64,000 nucleotides of DNA, from assembly GCA_036426205.1 (NCBI GenBank), contig CM071573.1:70466817-70530816 (forward strand), given 5' to 3'. Below, one piece after another: positions 11,969 to 24,908 of the stretch (the stretch's first letter is position 1; each line of letters begins with the position of its first letter). The DNA comes from Ascaphus truei (lineage: Eukaryota; Chordata; Amphibia; Anura; Ascaphidae). The position numbers and the translations under genes are program-made. The notes below the pieces were generated by a model. It was not told where the DNA came from and made no database searches. It saw only the letters and a program-made list of their open reading frames with translations.

Positions 11969-12260
11969 ACCGGATCCTTATTTGGGGTTTTCTTTTGATT
12001 CATCAATTCTCTACTAAAAATATTCAATTATTCCTAATAACGGATTCAATAAAAGAAAGAAAGAAGCCATGCATATTAATGTATTTACATATGTTATTCT
12101 ATAAACCCCATATAAATGTGAATAAATCGTCAATGTTTGTCAAATATTCTCACAACGAGACTATTAAGATAACCACCTCACACAGGCAGCCATTACGCAA
12201 TTGATTTATTTTATTTAATATTTGACATATTTATGCGCAGAGGTAGCAAATTATTGTAAC

Positions 12261-12641
12261 CGTTATCATGTGATTTCGTGTTACTGCCGCATTGCGTTTT
12301 ACCGGACCGTTTGCGTTATCGTGTGATTTCGTGTTACTGCCGCAGTGCGTTTTACCGGACGGTTTGCGTTATCGTGTGATTTCGTGTTACTGCCGCAGTG
12401 CGTTTTACAGGACGGTTTGCCGTTAGCGTGTGATTTCGTGTTACTGCTGCAGTGCGTTTTACAGGACAGTTTGCCGTAAGCGTGTGATTTCGTGTTGTTG
12501 CCACAGTGCGTTTTACCGGACGGTTTGCATTATCATGTGATTTCGTGTTACTGCCGCAGTGCGTTTTACCGGACAGTTTGCCGCTAGCGTGTGATTTCGT
12601 GTTGCTGCCGCAGTGCGTTTTACCGGACGGTTTGCGTTATC
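12261..12641. repeat. 53/54-bp tandem repeat, about seven copies
   Basis: TGATTTCGTGTTACTGCCGC followed by AGTGCGTTTTACCGGACGG recurs at 12271, 12324, 12377, 12431, 12484, 12538 and 12591, a period of 53-54 bp. The copies differ by single bases (GTTATC/GTTAGC/GTAAGC). The copy length is not a multiple of three, so no repeat protein is implied. Confidence 0.95.
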
Positions 12642-12786
12642 ATGGGATTGACCATACAATTCAGTGGAGCCGCGAGTTGCCAAACCGCGCAATTTGCTAA
12701 ACGTGCCACGAAGTGCTATAACGTGTGCAGATAACGTCCGCTTTCTCTGTATATACATTGTGCCCGGCTGTACATTGGGTTTCTCA

Positions 12787-12865
12787 CACAGGTTGCTCAA
12801 TCAGTGGCTCAGTCTCTGACTGAGCCACCTGAGCTGTTGGTCGCCCTTGGGGATTGGAGTAAACC
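12787..12865. mobile_element. Family A MITE fragment
   Basis: Only the centre and one arm remain: GGTTGCTCAATCAGTGGCTC, then the inverse GAGCCACCTGAGCTG and a CCCTTGGGGATTGGAG tail. It is a truncated copy of the CAGGGGTG family. Confidence 0.6.
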
Positions 12866-14014
12866 GCCCCTTCTCTGGGGCCTCTGGCAAGCTGAGGCTA
12901 CAAATAATTTCCCCTGTGTCCTAATTCTAATCTCTATTGTTTCTGTCTTTCCCTTCTCATACCAATCTCCCATAGTCAACATCTATCTTTATATTACAAC
13001 TGACTGTAACTTTAAGATGCAATTTGAGAATAGAATAAACTTCCTCCTAAAGCATGAAAATGCAATAACTGTGCTGCGGTAATAGAAGAAGTGAAATACT
13101 GTTTCGTTTCTTGATTTATACTGTAGCTTTTCATTTTAGACAGGGTCCCACTTATAAAGGTGCAGTTCCACTTAGCAATGTAGATTGTAGTTGCAACAAA
13201 TAAAAGTGCCCCCCTTCCCCCACCCTCGCTAGGTAAGTCCTTCTATATATTTTGGGGGGGGACATCTTTCACAGTTTCTGTTTTGCAGATATATATTTGA
13301 AATTCTGATCTTAAAAAGTATACACCGGTTTTGGCCGACTTTAAGGCCCGTGATTTGGCAGCCATTTTGTTTCCCCTGAAGGGAGATTTAAACCAGGAAA
13401 CGTCAGCGTTAAGTATCTCAGGAACTGTTGTGTACCAGGAACTTAAAATAGTGCAGTTCTGCGGGAACCCTAAAATTCCCATCCTATAAAAAAAAAAAAA
13501 AGAAAGGAGTTGGGGGGGGGGGGGGGGGGGGGGAGTGCTGCACTTTTGAGATACACCGTGTAACTCCCCCCCACTGAAACCTTGAGAAGGATCCAAATGG
13601 TTGGCACATAAATCGAAATAACCGCACCCAAGTAATTGCTCTTCCTGCTGCCTAACGCAGCGATGCACAAACTGGAGCGTTCGGATCCACTCAGAGCTGT
13701 TTGGCTGCTTGTTTTTTTTTTAAATGTTTTTTTTTTCATTTAGTTTTATTTACTGGATTGGAGCCTGGGGGTCCACTGAGGCTAAACCGCACTAATTACC
13801 TCTGGGGGGGCTTACTTATGTAATGCTGAGGCCGCGATTCCGCACCCACCAAAACAAATACCTCAATTTTCAAGGAAGCAGCAGATAGTGCGCGGAAGCG
13901 CGACGGAGCGTCTGTATCCTGACACGACAAAATAATTTGTTTTAGATGCTACGGCCGCATCACGTGCACTATAATCGTGGCCTAAGAGTATGCAGCTCCG
14001 TATATATAATTGTT
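12866..14014. other. Intergenic, homopolymer runs, no gene seen
   Basis: It contains an A run at about 13488-13501 followed by a G run of about 22 at 13511-13533, and T runs near 13710-13735. No exon or RNA gene is supported. Confidence 0.4.
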
Positions 14015-14178
14015 TAGATACAATGTGTCCCTCCCTCGAAGAGCTTGCAATCTAATTTCAGTACCTGGGTTTAGGGGATAAAATAACTTGTCCAAGGTCA
14101 CAAGGAGCTGACGCTGGGAACCGAACCAGGTTCTCTTACATCATAGGCAGTGATGTCACACCTAACCTGCCCCAGCAA
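14015..14178 (-). repeat. tRNA-derived CORE/MIR-like SINE
   Basis: On the - strand the segment reads a B-box-like GGTTCGGTTCCC, then CTTGTGACCTTGG, then AGATTGCAAGCTCTTCG. That order (tRNA-like head, CORE region, tail) is the one seen in MIR/CORE SINEs. The A box is worn. The same CORE word is found in the + strand SINEs at 35467, 43090 and 56745. Confidence 0.65.
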
Positions 14179-14375
14179 GTAGAACACACATGTGCCACAA
14201 TTGGTTATGATGCTTATTTTGCCCCCAGTCGGCATTACTCCCCTTCTATTTGGAAGAAGATCAGGGCACATTTTGCCTAAAGCTGTCCTGTGTTTTGTAA
14301 ACTTCTCCAAAACCAGCAAGCAAACAAATTACAGCTCAAGGAAAAGCCTGCCCTGCACTTCCTGACCTTCCCATT

Positions 14376-17300
14376 ACATGTGCAGGCGTCTGTATGTGCA
14401 CCTGTAACGTGTGCGGGCGTCTGTATGTGCACCTGTAACGTGTGCGGGCGTCTGTATGTGCACCTGTAATGTGTGCGGGCGTTTGTATGAGCACCTGTAA
14501 CGTGTGCAGGCGTCTGTATGTGCACCTGTAACGTGTGCAGGCGTCTGTATGTGCACCTGTAATGTGTGCGGGCGTTTGTATGTGCACCTGTAACGTGTGC
14601 AGGCGTCTGTATGTGCACCTGTAATGTGTGCGGGCGTCTGTATGTGCACCTGTAATGTGTGCGGGCGTTTGTATGTGCACCTGTAATGTGTGCGGGCGTC
14701 TGTATGAGCACCTGTAATGTGTGCGGGCGTCTGTATGTGCACCTGTAATGTGTGCGGGTGTTTGTATGTTCACCTGTAATGGTGGCGGGATTGTTTGTAT
14801 GTGGCACCTGTACTGTGTGCGGGGCGTCGTATTGCCACCTGAATGTTTGCGGGCGCGTATTGCACCTGTAATGTGCGGGGAGGCGATGCTTTTGTTATGT
14901 GCACCTTTGAATTTGTGCGGGGTTGTATGTGTCACCTGTAAATGTGTGCGGGTTGGGCTTTTTGTATTTGCCCTGTAATGGTGTGCGGGCTGTCTGTATG
15001 TGCACCTGTAATGTGTGCGGGGCTTCCTTTATGTGCACCTGTAATGTTGCTCGGTGGGCGTTTTTTTATGGCACCTGTATGTGTTCGTGGGGTGTCGTTT
15101 GTCTTTGCACCTGTCATTGGCGGTGTTGTCATGTGGAGTCGTTTGGTCATGTTCACCTGTAATGTTTGCGGGCGTTTGTATGAGCCCCTGTATGTTGGCG
15201 GGCGTTTGTATGAGCACCTGTAAGTGTGCAGATTGGGGCGTTTTTATGAGCACCTGTATGTGTGCTGGCCGTTTGTATGAGCACCTGTAATGGGTGCAGG
15301 GCGTTGTAATGAGCACCTGTAAATTGTGTGCAGGCTTCTGTATGAGCACCTGTAATGGTGTGCGGGTGTTTGTATGAGCACCTTAATGTGTGCGGGGTGT
15401 TTTGTATAGAGCCCTGTCAGTAATGTGCATGCGTCTGATGATCCCTGTAACATGTGTCAGGCGTCTGTATGAGCACCTGTAACGTGTGCGGCGTTTGTAT
15501 GTATGTGCACCTGTAAACGTGTGCGGCTTGTGTAGTGCACCTGTAATTGTGCGGGTGTTTGTATGTGCACCTTTATGGTTGTGGGGCGTCCTGTATTGCA
15601 CTGTAATGTGTGCAGGCGTCTGTATGAGACCCTGTAACGTGTGCGGGCCGGTTGTAATGTGCCACCTGTACGTGTGCTGGGCGTTTGTATGTTCACCTGT
15701 AATGTTGCGGTTGTTTGTATGTCACCGGTAATTGTGCTGGCGTCTGTATGTGCCCTGTCATTGTGGCGGGTGTTTGTATGTGCAACCTGTACCTGTGCGG
15801 GCGTTTTGTATGTGCACCTTAAATGTGTGCGGGCGTTTTGTATGTGCACCTGTAATGTGTGCAGGCGTCTGTATGGCCATTATGTGTGCGGGCGTTTGTA
15901 TGTGCCCTGTATGTGTGCGGGGGGGTCGGTTGTATGTGCACCTGTAACGTGTGCGGGCGTTTGAATGTGCACCTGAATGTGTGCGGGGCGTTTTTTATAG
16001 TGCACCTGTAATGTGTGCGGGCGTCTGTATTAGCACCTGTCAATGTTTGCGGGCGTCTGTATGTGCACCTGTACGGTTGCGGAGGGTGGGCGTTTGTATG
16101 TGCCACCTGTACGTGTGCAGGCGTCTTATGTCACCGTAATTTGTGCGGGGGGGGTTTGTAAATGAAGCACCTTTAATTTGTTACATGCGTTTGTATGAAG
16201 CACCTGTAATGGTGCATGCCGTTTGTATGAGCACCTTTATGTGTGGCTCTTTGTATTAGCACCTTTAATGTGTGCGGGGCGTTTGTCTGTGCAACCTGTA
16301 ATGTGTGCGGCGTTGTATGAGCACCTGTAATAATGTGTGCGGGCGTTTGTAATTTGCACCTTAATGTTGTCGGGGGTTGTATGTGCACCTGTAATGTGTG
16401 CGGAGCGTTTTGTATGAGCACCTGTATGTGCGGGCGTTTTGTATGTGCACCTTTGAATGTGTGCGGGCGTTTGTATGTGCACCTGTAATGTGTGCGGGCG
16501 TTGTATGTGCACCTGTACTGTGTGCGGGTGTTTGTATGAGCACCTGTAATGTTGTGCGGGGCGTTGTATGTGCACCTGTAATGTGTGCGGGCGTTTGTAT
16601 GTGCACCTGTAATGTGGGCCGGCGTTTTGTATGTGCACCTGTAATGTGTGGCTTGGCGTTTGTATGCACCTGACTGTGGTGCGGGCTTTTGTAGTGCACC
16701 TGTAATGGGTGCGTGGGGCGTTTGTATGTGCACCTGTAATGTGTGCAGCGTTTGTATGTGCACCTGTAATGTGTGCGGGGCGTTGTAGTGCACCTGTATG
16801 TGTGCGGCGGCTTTTGTATTGTGCCACCTGTAATGTGTGCGTGTGTTTTGTATGAGCACCGTAATTTTGCATGCGTCTGTTATGTGCACCTGTAATGTGT
16901 GTCAGCGTCTGTGATGTGCCCCCTGTAACGTGTGGCGGGGGGGGGTGTGGCGTCGGAGGCGTTTGTATGTGCACTGTAACGTGTGCTGGTCGTCTGTAAT
17001 GTGCACCTTAATTTGTGCTGGCGTTTTGTATGTGCCCTTAATGTGTGGCGGGCGTTTGTATGTTGCACCTGTATGTGTGCGGGTGTTTGTATGGCACCTG
17101 TAATGTGTGCGGTGCTTTGTTATGAGCACCTTAACTTGCGGGCGTTTGTACTGTGCACCTGTAAATGGTGTGCCGGGGCGGGTTGTATGTGCACCTTGTT
17201 AATGTGTGCGGGGGGCGTTTGTATGGGCACCCTGTATGTGTGCAGGCTTTTGTAAATTGAGCACCTTTAATGTTGTGCGGGCGTTTGTATGTCACCTGAA

Positions 17301-19620
17301 TGTGGGTCTGGCGTCTGTATGTGCACCTTTAATGTGTGTCGGGCGTTTTTTATAGTCAACCTGTAATGTGTGCGGAGCCCGTCTTATGTGCGACCTGTAA
17401 TGTGTCGGGCGTTTGTATGTGCACCTTGTAATGTTGGTGCGGCGTTTGTATGTGCCACCTTATGTGTGCATGGAAGATGCTTTGGTATGTGCACCTGTAC
17501 AATGTGTGCGAGCGTTGTATGTGCAACCTGTAAGTGTGGGGGCGTTCTGTATGGACCCTGAATTGTGCGGGCGTTGTATTGCACCTGTAATGTGTGGCGG
17601 GGTTTGTATGGCACCTGTAATTGTGCGGGCGTTGTATTGCGCACCTGTAATTGTGCGGGCGTTTGTATGTGCACCTGTAATGTGTGCAGGGAGGGGGTTG
17701 TATTGGCAACTGTAATGTGTGCGTTTAACGTACGTGCGCTTTGTATGTGCACTGTAACGTTGTTTGCGGGCGTTTTGTATGAGCACTGTAATGTGTGCGG
17801 GCGTGTTATGTGCACCGTAATGGTGGCTTGTCATGGCTGTATGTAGTGCGCTCGTATGTGAACGGATGTGTGCGGCGTTTGTATGGCACCTGTAATGTTT
17901 GCGGGCGTTTTGTAGAGCACCTGTAATGTTGGCGGGCGTTTGTAATGGTGAACCTTAATGTGTGCGGGTGTTAGCTGTATTGGCCCGTGAGACACCTTAA
18001 TTGTGCGGGGTTTGTATGGCACCTGTAATGTGGGACGGGTTTGGTATGTGCACCTGAACGTGGTGCGGGCGTTGTTGGTAGGTGCACCTGTAATGGTGTC
18101 GGGCGTTTGTTTATTGTGCAACTGTAATGTTTGCGGGGGCGTTTGTATGTGCACACTGTAATAGTGGTGCGTCGTTTGTATGAGCCCTTAAGTAGGGTGT
18201 TGAGTGGAGTGATGGGCGGGCGTTTGTATGAGCACCTGGTACGTGTGCGGCGGGGTTCTGTTAGTGCACCTGTAATGTGATGACGGCGTTTGTATGTTGC
18301 AGCCCATGTAGTGTTGCGGGCGTTGATGTGCAACCTGTATTGTGAGGCGTTGTGAGCCTGGGCGCGTTTGTAAACTGTTGTAATGTCGCGGTTTGACCTG
18401 TAATGTGGTGCGGGCGTTTGTGTATGTGCCAACCTGTAAGTGTTCGGGCGTTCTGTATGTGGCACCTGTAATGGTGTTTGCAGAGCGGTTTGTAGGTGGC
18501 ACCGACTGTCACGTGCGGGGCGTTTGTATGAGCACCTGTAATGTGTGCGGGTGGGTGGCCGTGTCATGGCACCTAATGTCTTTTTCTGGGCGGTTCTGTG
18601 TTTATATGCACCTGTAACGTGTGTGGCGTGCGTTTGTATGGTCACACCTGTAATGTGAGACGGGCGTTTTGTAGTTGTGCACCGTAATGTGTGCGGGCTT
18701 TGTATGAGCACCTGTCAATGTGGGGTTTGTGCACGTATGTGTCGGGTTTGTATGTGAACCTGTATGTGTGCGGGCGTTTGTATGAGCACCTGTAATGTGT
18801 GCGGGCGTTGCCGTGTAACGTAGGTGCGAGATACCCTGTAATTGTGCGGTGTTCGAGGCGTGAATTGTAGGTTTGTGCCACTGTATGTGTGCTGGCGTTT
18901 AGCGTATGCTGGCGTAGTGCACCTGTAAGTGCGGTTGTGGCATGTAGGTGCGGGGTTTTGTATGTGCCACCCTGTATGTGTGCGGTTTGTATGAGCACAC
19001 CTGTAATTTGGGTGCGGTGATGTCCTTGTAATGTGTCGGTGTTACACTGTAATGGTGTGCGGGTGTTTGTATGAGCCCCTGTAATGTGTGCGGGTTGGTG
19101 CCTGTTGTGCGGATTATGCACTGTATGTGTGCGGTTGTAGGTGCTGTAATGTGGCTATGGCACGAAGTGTCAGCGGGGGTATGCACTGTATGCGTGCGGG
19201 TGTTGTAGTGTGCACCCTGTAATGTGTGGAGGGCGTTTGTAGTGCACTGATAGCTTGTGCGGGCGTTTGTATAGCACCGTAATGTGTTGTGGCGGGACGT
19301 GTGAGCATGTGTGTGCCGGGGCGTGGTTTGAGCACTCTGAAATGATGTGCGGTGTCGTTTGTATGTGGCACTGTAATGGTGTCGGGGTTTGTATGAGCAC
19401 CTGTACCTGTCGTTGTACTGTAAATGTGGCGGGCGTTTGTTAGTGCACCTTAATGTGTGCGGCGTTTGTATGAGTCACTGTCAATGTGTGCGGGGGGGTT
19501 TGTATGAGCACCGTAATGTGTTCGGGCGTTTGTATGAGCACCTGGATTGTGTGCGGGTTTTGTATGGCCACTTCAGGTGTGCAGGGTTTTATGTCACCAT
19601 GTAATGTGTTCGGGTGGGTA
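14376..19620. repeat. 31-bp minisatellite, about 5.2 kb
   Basis: The unit carries GTGTGCGGGCGTTTGTATG followed by TGCACCTGTAA. It is near-perfect at a 31-bp period from 14376 to about 14790 (C/T and G/A variants only). After that nearly every copy has one or more single-base gains or losses, and the order dissolves by 18-19.6 kb. Long Thr/His/Arg-rich frames on the - strand (for example 14277-14935) are read-through of the repeat. Confidence 0.95.
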
Positions 19621-20280
19621 TGGTGTCATGCGTTGGTTATTTCCTTCTTTTCACCTTCCCTTTGTTCTTGTTGAAATCTGTGTTTTCTTCTCCCCTTTCC
19701 TGTGTGCATTGTTTTATTATTTCGGGGGTGAATTGGGGGATGGGAGGAAGGGAGGGAGGGTGGTCCGTGGGTGAGGGGGGCCGGTCGACCTTTGGTAAGT
19801 GGGGGGGTGTGAAGCCGGAGAACTAGTTTGTTAGGTTCTTTGGTTGGAGATAGGGGGGCCGGGGGGTGGAGGGGGGGGGAGGGAGAAGAGGTGTGGTTGT
19901 GGAGGTGAGTGATAGATTGTTTGGGAAAGGGGGAGAGCAGAGGGGGCGTAGGGGAAGGGGGGGTGACTTAGAGGCAGGTATTGTTGGAGGAGGAGGAGGT
20001 GTGGCAAAATATGTTGATATATTGGAGAGTGTAGGGGGGATTGTGTAAATGATTGGTTGTGCGGGGGCCGGAATTGAGGGGTTAGGTAAGGGGCTGGAGG
20101 ACTAACGCGGCGGAGGAGGTGGAGCGACGGAGGGGAGAGGGGGACGAGGGGGGGGGAAGACAATAAGGGTGGAAAGCGAATGGGCCGAGTAAAAGAGGAG
20201 GGGCAAAAGGGGGAGGGCGGGAGAGGGAGGTCGATAATTTTTCGATTCGGCTGGCCAGCCTTTTCCCGTTTTTCTTTGTG
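19621..20280. repeat. Purine/G-rich block between the two arrays
   Basis: This 0.65 kb of irregular GGGAGG, GGGGTG and GAGGAGG sequence interrupts the minisatellite. It is low complexity, without coding signals and without a visible target duplication. Confidence 0.8.
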
Positions 20281-20890
20281 GCGTTTTTGTATTGCCCTGT
20301 AATGTGTGCATCGTTTGTATGTGCACCTGTAATCGCGTTTGTATGAGCCGCCCTGTAATGTGTTGCAGGTTTTTTGTATGAGTCACCTGTAATCTCGTTG
20401 TATGTGCACCTGGGAATCTGCTTTGTTATGAAGCGCCTGTTAATCTGCGTTTGTATGAGCGCCTGTAATCTCTGCGTTTGTATGAGCGCCAGGGCTGTAT
20501 CTTGTTTGTATGAGCACCTTTAATCTTCTTTGTAGCAGCACCTGTAATGTAATCTGCGTTGGTAATGAGGCTCCCTGTAATCTGCGTTTTGTATGACACC
20601 TGTAATCTGCGTTTGTCTGAGCACCTGTTCTCTGCGTTTGTATGAGCACCTTTAAGTCTGCGTTTGTATGAGTCACCTGTAGGTATCTGCGTTTGTATGA
20701 GCGCCTTTAATCTGCGTTTTGTATCAACACTGTATCGGTCTTTTGTATGAGCAACCTGTAATCTGCGTTTGTATGAGCGCCTGTAATCTGTGTTTGTATG
20801 AGCACCTGTAATCTGCGTTTGTATGAGCACCTGTAATGTGTTCAGCTGTTTGTATGAGCACCTGTATGTAATCTGCGTTTGTATGAGCAT
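20281..20890. repeat. 25-bp array related to the 31-bp unit
   Basis: The unit is AATCTGCGTTTGTATGAGC followed by ACCTGT, with period about 25 bp and frequent single-base indels. It shares GTTTGTATGAGCACCTGTAAT with the 31-bp unit but lacks the GTGTGCGG part, so it is probably a shortened derivative. Confidence 0.9.
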
Positions 20891-23800
20891 GGTTCAGTCT
20901 TCCCGTTGTGGAGATACAGAGGCCGTTCGCTAGTGTTTAGCAGCCCACCAGTGCGTTCTTTTTTCTCAGAATGCTATCCAAACTGTTGATTATGGTACAC
21001 TCCTAATGTCCTGCCTATCTCTCTGAGGGTATTTTCCCCCTATGAAGGAGTTTCGTTATGAGGCATGCTTTGTTCTAGCCTTATTCAAAGCTAGATTGTA
21101 AGCTCTTCACGAACAGGCCCCATAGTACACTTGTTATCGGTTTCGTCTGTTATATATTTGGCAAATATATTACAGGTTTCTTTTTAAAGCGAGCAGCCAA
21201 GCTGTTTTTTGTTTTCATTTAATAAGCGATTGCAAGCAGGCGGCACTCTCCAGGAGATTGAACCCCATTTATTTCAGCTCTGCAGGGGACACCCTGCTCT
21301 CCAGAGAGACTTACCTCCATAAGGGTGAGGGGGGAGGGGGAAAGGGGCTGGTATCTCCCTGCAGTTTAACAGACTACCAGTAACTGCCGTCCAATAGGAA
21401 GGTCGCACGCGGTGTCGTCACGGTTCCTATTGGCCAGAAGGGGCAATGCGCTCTGTAGTCCGGCTTCCTCTTGGCAGCAGGGCCACGTAGAGACTTTGAA
21501 AATCAGCTATAATGTGAACCCTGGAGTGGCTTACCGCGCACCCACTCGAAGTAAGCTACTCCGCAAGGCAGGGGGGTCCCGCCGAGCTCGAAATTAGCTG
21601 GTTCAGCCCTCCGCGAACTCTACAAATCGCACCTTCAATCCTGTATTAAAAAAATGATAAGGAAAGAAATCAAAACGGCTTAAATTAGCCTCTTTACTAT
21701 TAGATTTAGGCCCAGATCTCACTAACGGTGCCTAAAGCTTTAGCACATAACTCTAACCCCCTGTTAAATGAATAAAGCTCCTTATGCTATTCGCTGCGAT
21801 CGGCCCTTCTATAAATCTATGAAGATAAGATTTCTCAAGAATTATTAGTTGTGCCGCGCGTGTGAGAGGGGAATCCTATTCATAATTTGTAGATTTCAAA
21901 ATGGAAGTATACAACATCGATAAAATAATACAGTCATTCAGTAGTGCGGGGTGAAAGGCCGAAAATATCAAGTAGATGGAGAAAATATTATATATATTTT
22001 ATTCTATAGTACCTTACATTTATTAAATCGTTTTGACAAGTTTTACTTGGGGGGTACACAAAAGAAAAAGGAGTGGTGGTGTACATTGCATACATCTAAT
22101 GGGTGAGTCACGCGGGGGGTCAGGAAGGGAGAGAGGGCAAGGGCGCTACAACATTTATACCATATAGAGTATATACTCTACATATAGTTGTAAACAGTAT
22201 AGATTACAAACGTTGTAGGGAATTGGAAATATTTTATATAAAATATGGAGCAGTACTACCAGCAGTCGGGGAAAACATATCGTATATTTGTTTCGAAAAT
22301 AACTAATCGTGTTAAACTTAGAATTCAGCTGTATAATGGCCACCTAAGAAACTAGTTCACGACGCCCCCTAACAAAGGCGAACATTGATGGCCTGTGACA
22401 TTATGCATACACAGCCTCAACCCCTTAATAATGCCTGCGCTTGGGACATCAAAGAATCAATCGCGTTATAAGCGGATCGCGATATAGAAAAATGTACAAT
22501 TGTATGCATTGTACAATAAAGTATTAAGCATACCAATAATCGTGTTGTAAAGTATTCATAAATACGAAAGTGGGAGCCACACGCATCGCGTATAAGCGGG
22601 ATTCGCTCGTTAGCTAACGGATCGCGATACGGGCGTTCATGTACATCTTCTTTAATTCACCCAGGTTCTGATAAAATTCACCTGACCAATATATTGTTTC
22701 ATGCGCTTATAAGCTGTTATGCTGTAATTATAAAGAGCCACACCATAATTGCACTAAAAAAAAAAAAGAACAGAATAAAAGTTGCCCCAATTAAGATGCG
22801 ACTTTTGATAGCTTTGAGGGAGGGCGGGAGAGGTTACCATCTTTACCTAAATCTTATTATTTTTTATCTAATAATAATAGTTGACCAAACTTTTTTTTTA
22901 TTCTGTTGACTTGTGTTGCGCTAATGTTGGCAGCATAAGGAGTTAGTTTAACAAGAATGCAGAAGAAAGAACGACATAATTTAAGAAAAAAAAAAAATGA
23001 TCCTGGACTCCAAAAATAATAAACATACCATTCATGAGATTGGAACATGTTACTTTTAAGAGTGCATTAAATTTTTTCAACGGAAGCCAATTAAACGATA
23101 TGCATAGTGAAGTTAAAATGTGGATAGTGTTCATGAGATAATTAAACCAGCTAGTCCGAGCAAAGGCTACTCCTCAGAGGTCCTTAGGACACGCTGCTCT
23201 CTGGCAGACAAACAATCCGCCGGACCATCTAATTGAAAAACGATCACCTCTTTCTTTTCCCCATTATGCCAGTTACACTCATTAGACAATCAATGGATTG
23301 AGTTTATGTTTGTTGTGTAAGCCCTTCAAAACATTCTCCTGATCCCCCCCCCCTTACCAATTTATTTACTGCAGGACTTTGTACATTACAGATATATTTT
23401 AACATGCATTAATGTGGCCAGAGTTACTTATACAGGTGATCTACTATATGTTCATACAAATATTTGTTTCTATATATCTTATTATTTTGAATTAGCTAAC
23501 ACTTGACCCTCAACGCGAAACTGTACATTTAACTTGATACCTATGTCCAAGCCTGTGAATCATTCTTACCGTTCCAATAGGTTGAGTTTGGCAGGATTTC
23601 TGCGTCAAGCTTTTCTCATTAGATCCTAAGGCTTCTTAACTTCTCTTTTTTTATTTTTTATATGACCCAGTTACTATATTTGTTTCGTCTTTGTGCTTGC
23701 TGAAAAACAGAATGGTTCTATAGCTTTGTAAATTGTTACAGTGCCCCATTGCCGGAAAGACAAACACGTGGCATGGAGATACTTAAAGGGGGGGACTATT

Positions 23801-24617
23801 TTTATTTGTCGCTGGACCACCGGGAGCTTTTGTTGACAGTCGGCCAATACTTTACAATGGGAAGTTCAAGCAGTCGATTGCTTCTAAAACATAGTACAGT
23901 ATTGCAGCAGACGGTCTCCAGAGCCTGAACCACATTCATCTCTCAGATCCGGGACACCCCCTGCTTCCGGCAGCTGGGATACTTACCTCCCAGCGGCTTC
24001 AGAAGTCAGCCGCTTCGCGCTCTCCATGCAGCGTCAAGCCTTTTCAACGTGGCGCGCGACGCCCTGAGGGCAATGAAGTTGACTACATCATCAGGTGCCG
24101 ACTTCCTATTAGAGCCCATGCGACAAGGGAGCTTGTCACGTCGGCCACAGCACCCCCTTCTGAGTTTTTTTTATCTTCTGCGAAGCAGGGCGTCCCAGAG
24201 CCAGAGCATGAAATAATAGGGTTCAGCTCCAGAGACCCCCTGCCTCCATCTATGTCAAAAAAAAAAAAATGCTGCTTGTTGGATGCTACCTCTAAGAAAT
24301 AGCATCAGAATATACTTATGATACAATACATAGCAGACTTTCTCTTTTTAGAAGAGCTACAAACAACGGTGCCCTGTTCATTTACGTTAATTCTATTTTA
24401 TAATAAGATGCCCTATTTATACTGTGTTTCCTTTGGGGGAAATTGCGTTTATCAATCTCGTTTATTATTATTACTATATCCTTTAATTCATCAGAAACGA
24501 TTGATGTCTTTCAATCTAGTTAGGAATGTTTTATTTTTATACTGAGTTAATACATTGATGAAATCTATTGATTCCCACGTCACTGCTAATTAACCTACCT
24601 TCTTTCTTTGGTTTTAG
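20891..24617. other. Region upstream of MACROH2A2 exon 2, no gene seen
   Basis: It contains a tail-like AGATTGTAAGCTCTTCACG near 21094 (SINE-like debris), GC-rich MITE debris at 21390-21570 and 23990-24140, a GATCGCGATA-containing inverted repeat near 22470-22640, and homopolymers. The untranslated first exon of MACROH2A2 may lie here or further left; I could not identify it. Confidence 0.4.
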
Positions 24618-24908
24618 TAGCCGGGGTTGCCACCTTTGAGCGAGGCCTGCAGCATACAGCTGCTAGAGACGGGCTACCGAAACAGCAAGATTGTCAGCTC
24701 GAAGCGGTGGGAGAAGCAAAACACCAACCTGTCCCGCTCGATACACCGGCGCTAGGCCAGTCATCTTCCCAGTGGGCAGAGATGATAATGACCGCTACCT
24801 GCAGGCAAGAGGGACTCACAAGGTACAGGATAGCCATTTCCCGAGCGGAAAGCACCCGTCACTATATGGCCCCCCCGCCTTTTGTCATAGAGTATCACGC
24901 CGAACCTG
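24618..24908 (+). CDS. MACROH2A2: MACROH2A2 exon 2: start codon and first half of H2A fold
   Basis: The acceptor is TTTCTTTGGTTTTAG, giving about 72 bases of 5' UTR before the coding start at 24690. The start reads ATTGTC where ATGTC is expected, so one T is probably extra. Readable pieces are ARSGG, VIFPVGR, THKVQDS (for a THKYRI-type stretch), YGPP (for VYMA) and VIEY. These match the macroH2A N-tail and alpha-1/alpha-2 of the histone fold. The frame shifts several times; the stops inside it come from those shifts. The donor is probably at 24908, where GATAAGC stands for GTAAGC. MacroH2A2 replaces H2A in nucleosomes of silent chromatin, including the inactive X of mammals. Confidence 0.75.

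Noticed and set aside
14376..14790. Regular 31-bp repeats resembling a CRISPR array
   Set aside because: The units are contiguous with no unique spacers, and the surrounding DNA is vertebrate.
14277..14935. Open frames of 120-200 codons with a Thr/His/Arg repeat on the - strand
   Set aside because: They are translations of the 31-bp minisatellite. All three frames give the same peptide words shifted, so no protein is implied.
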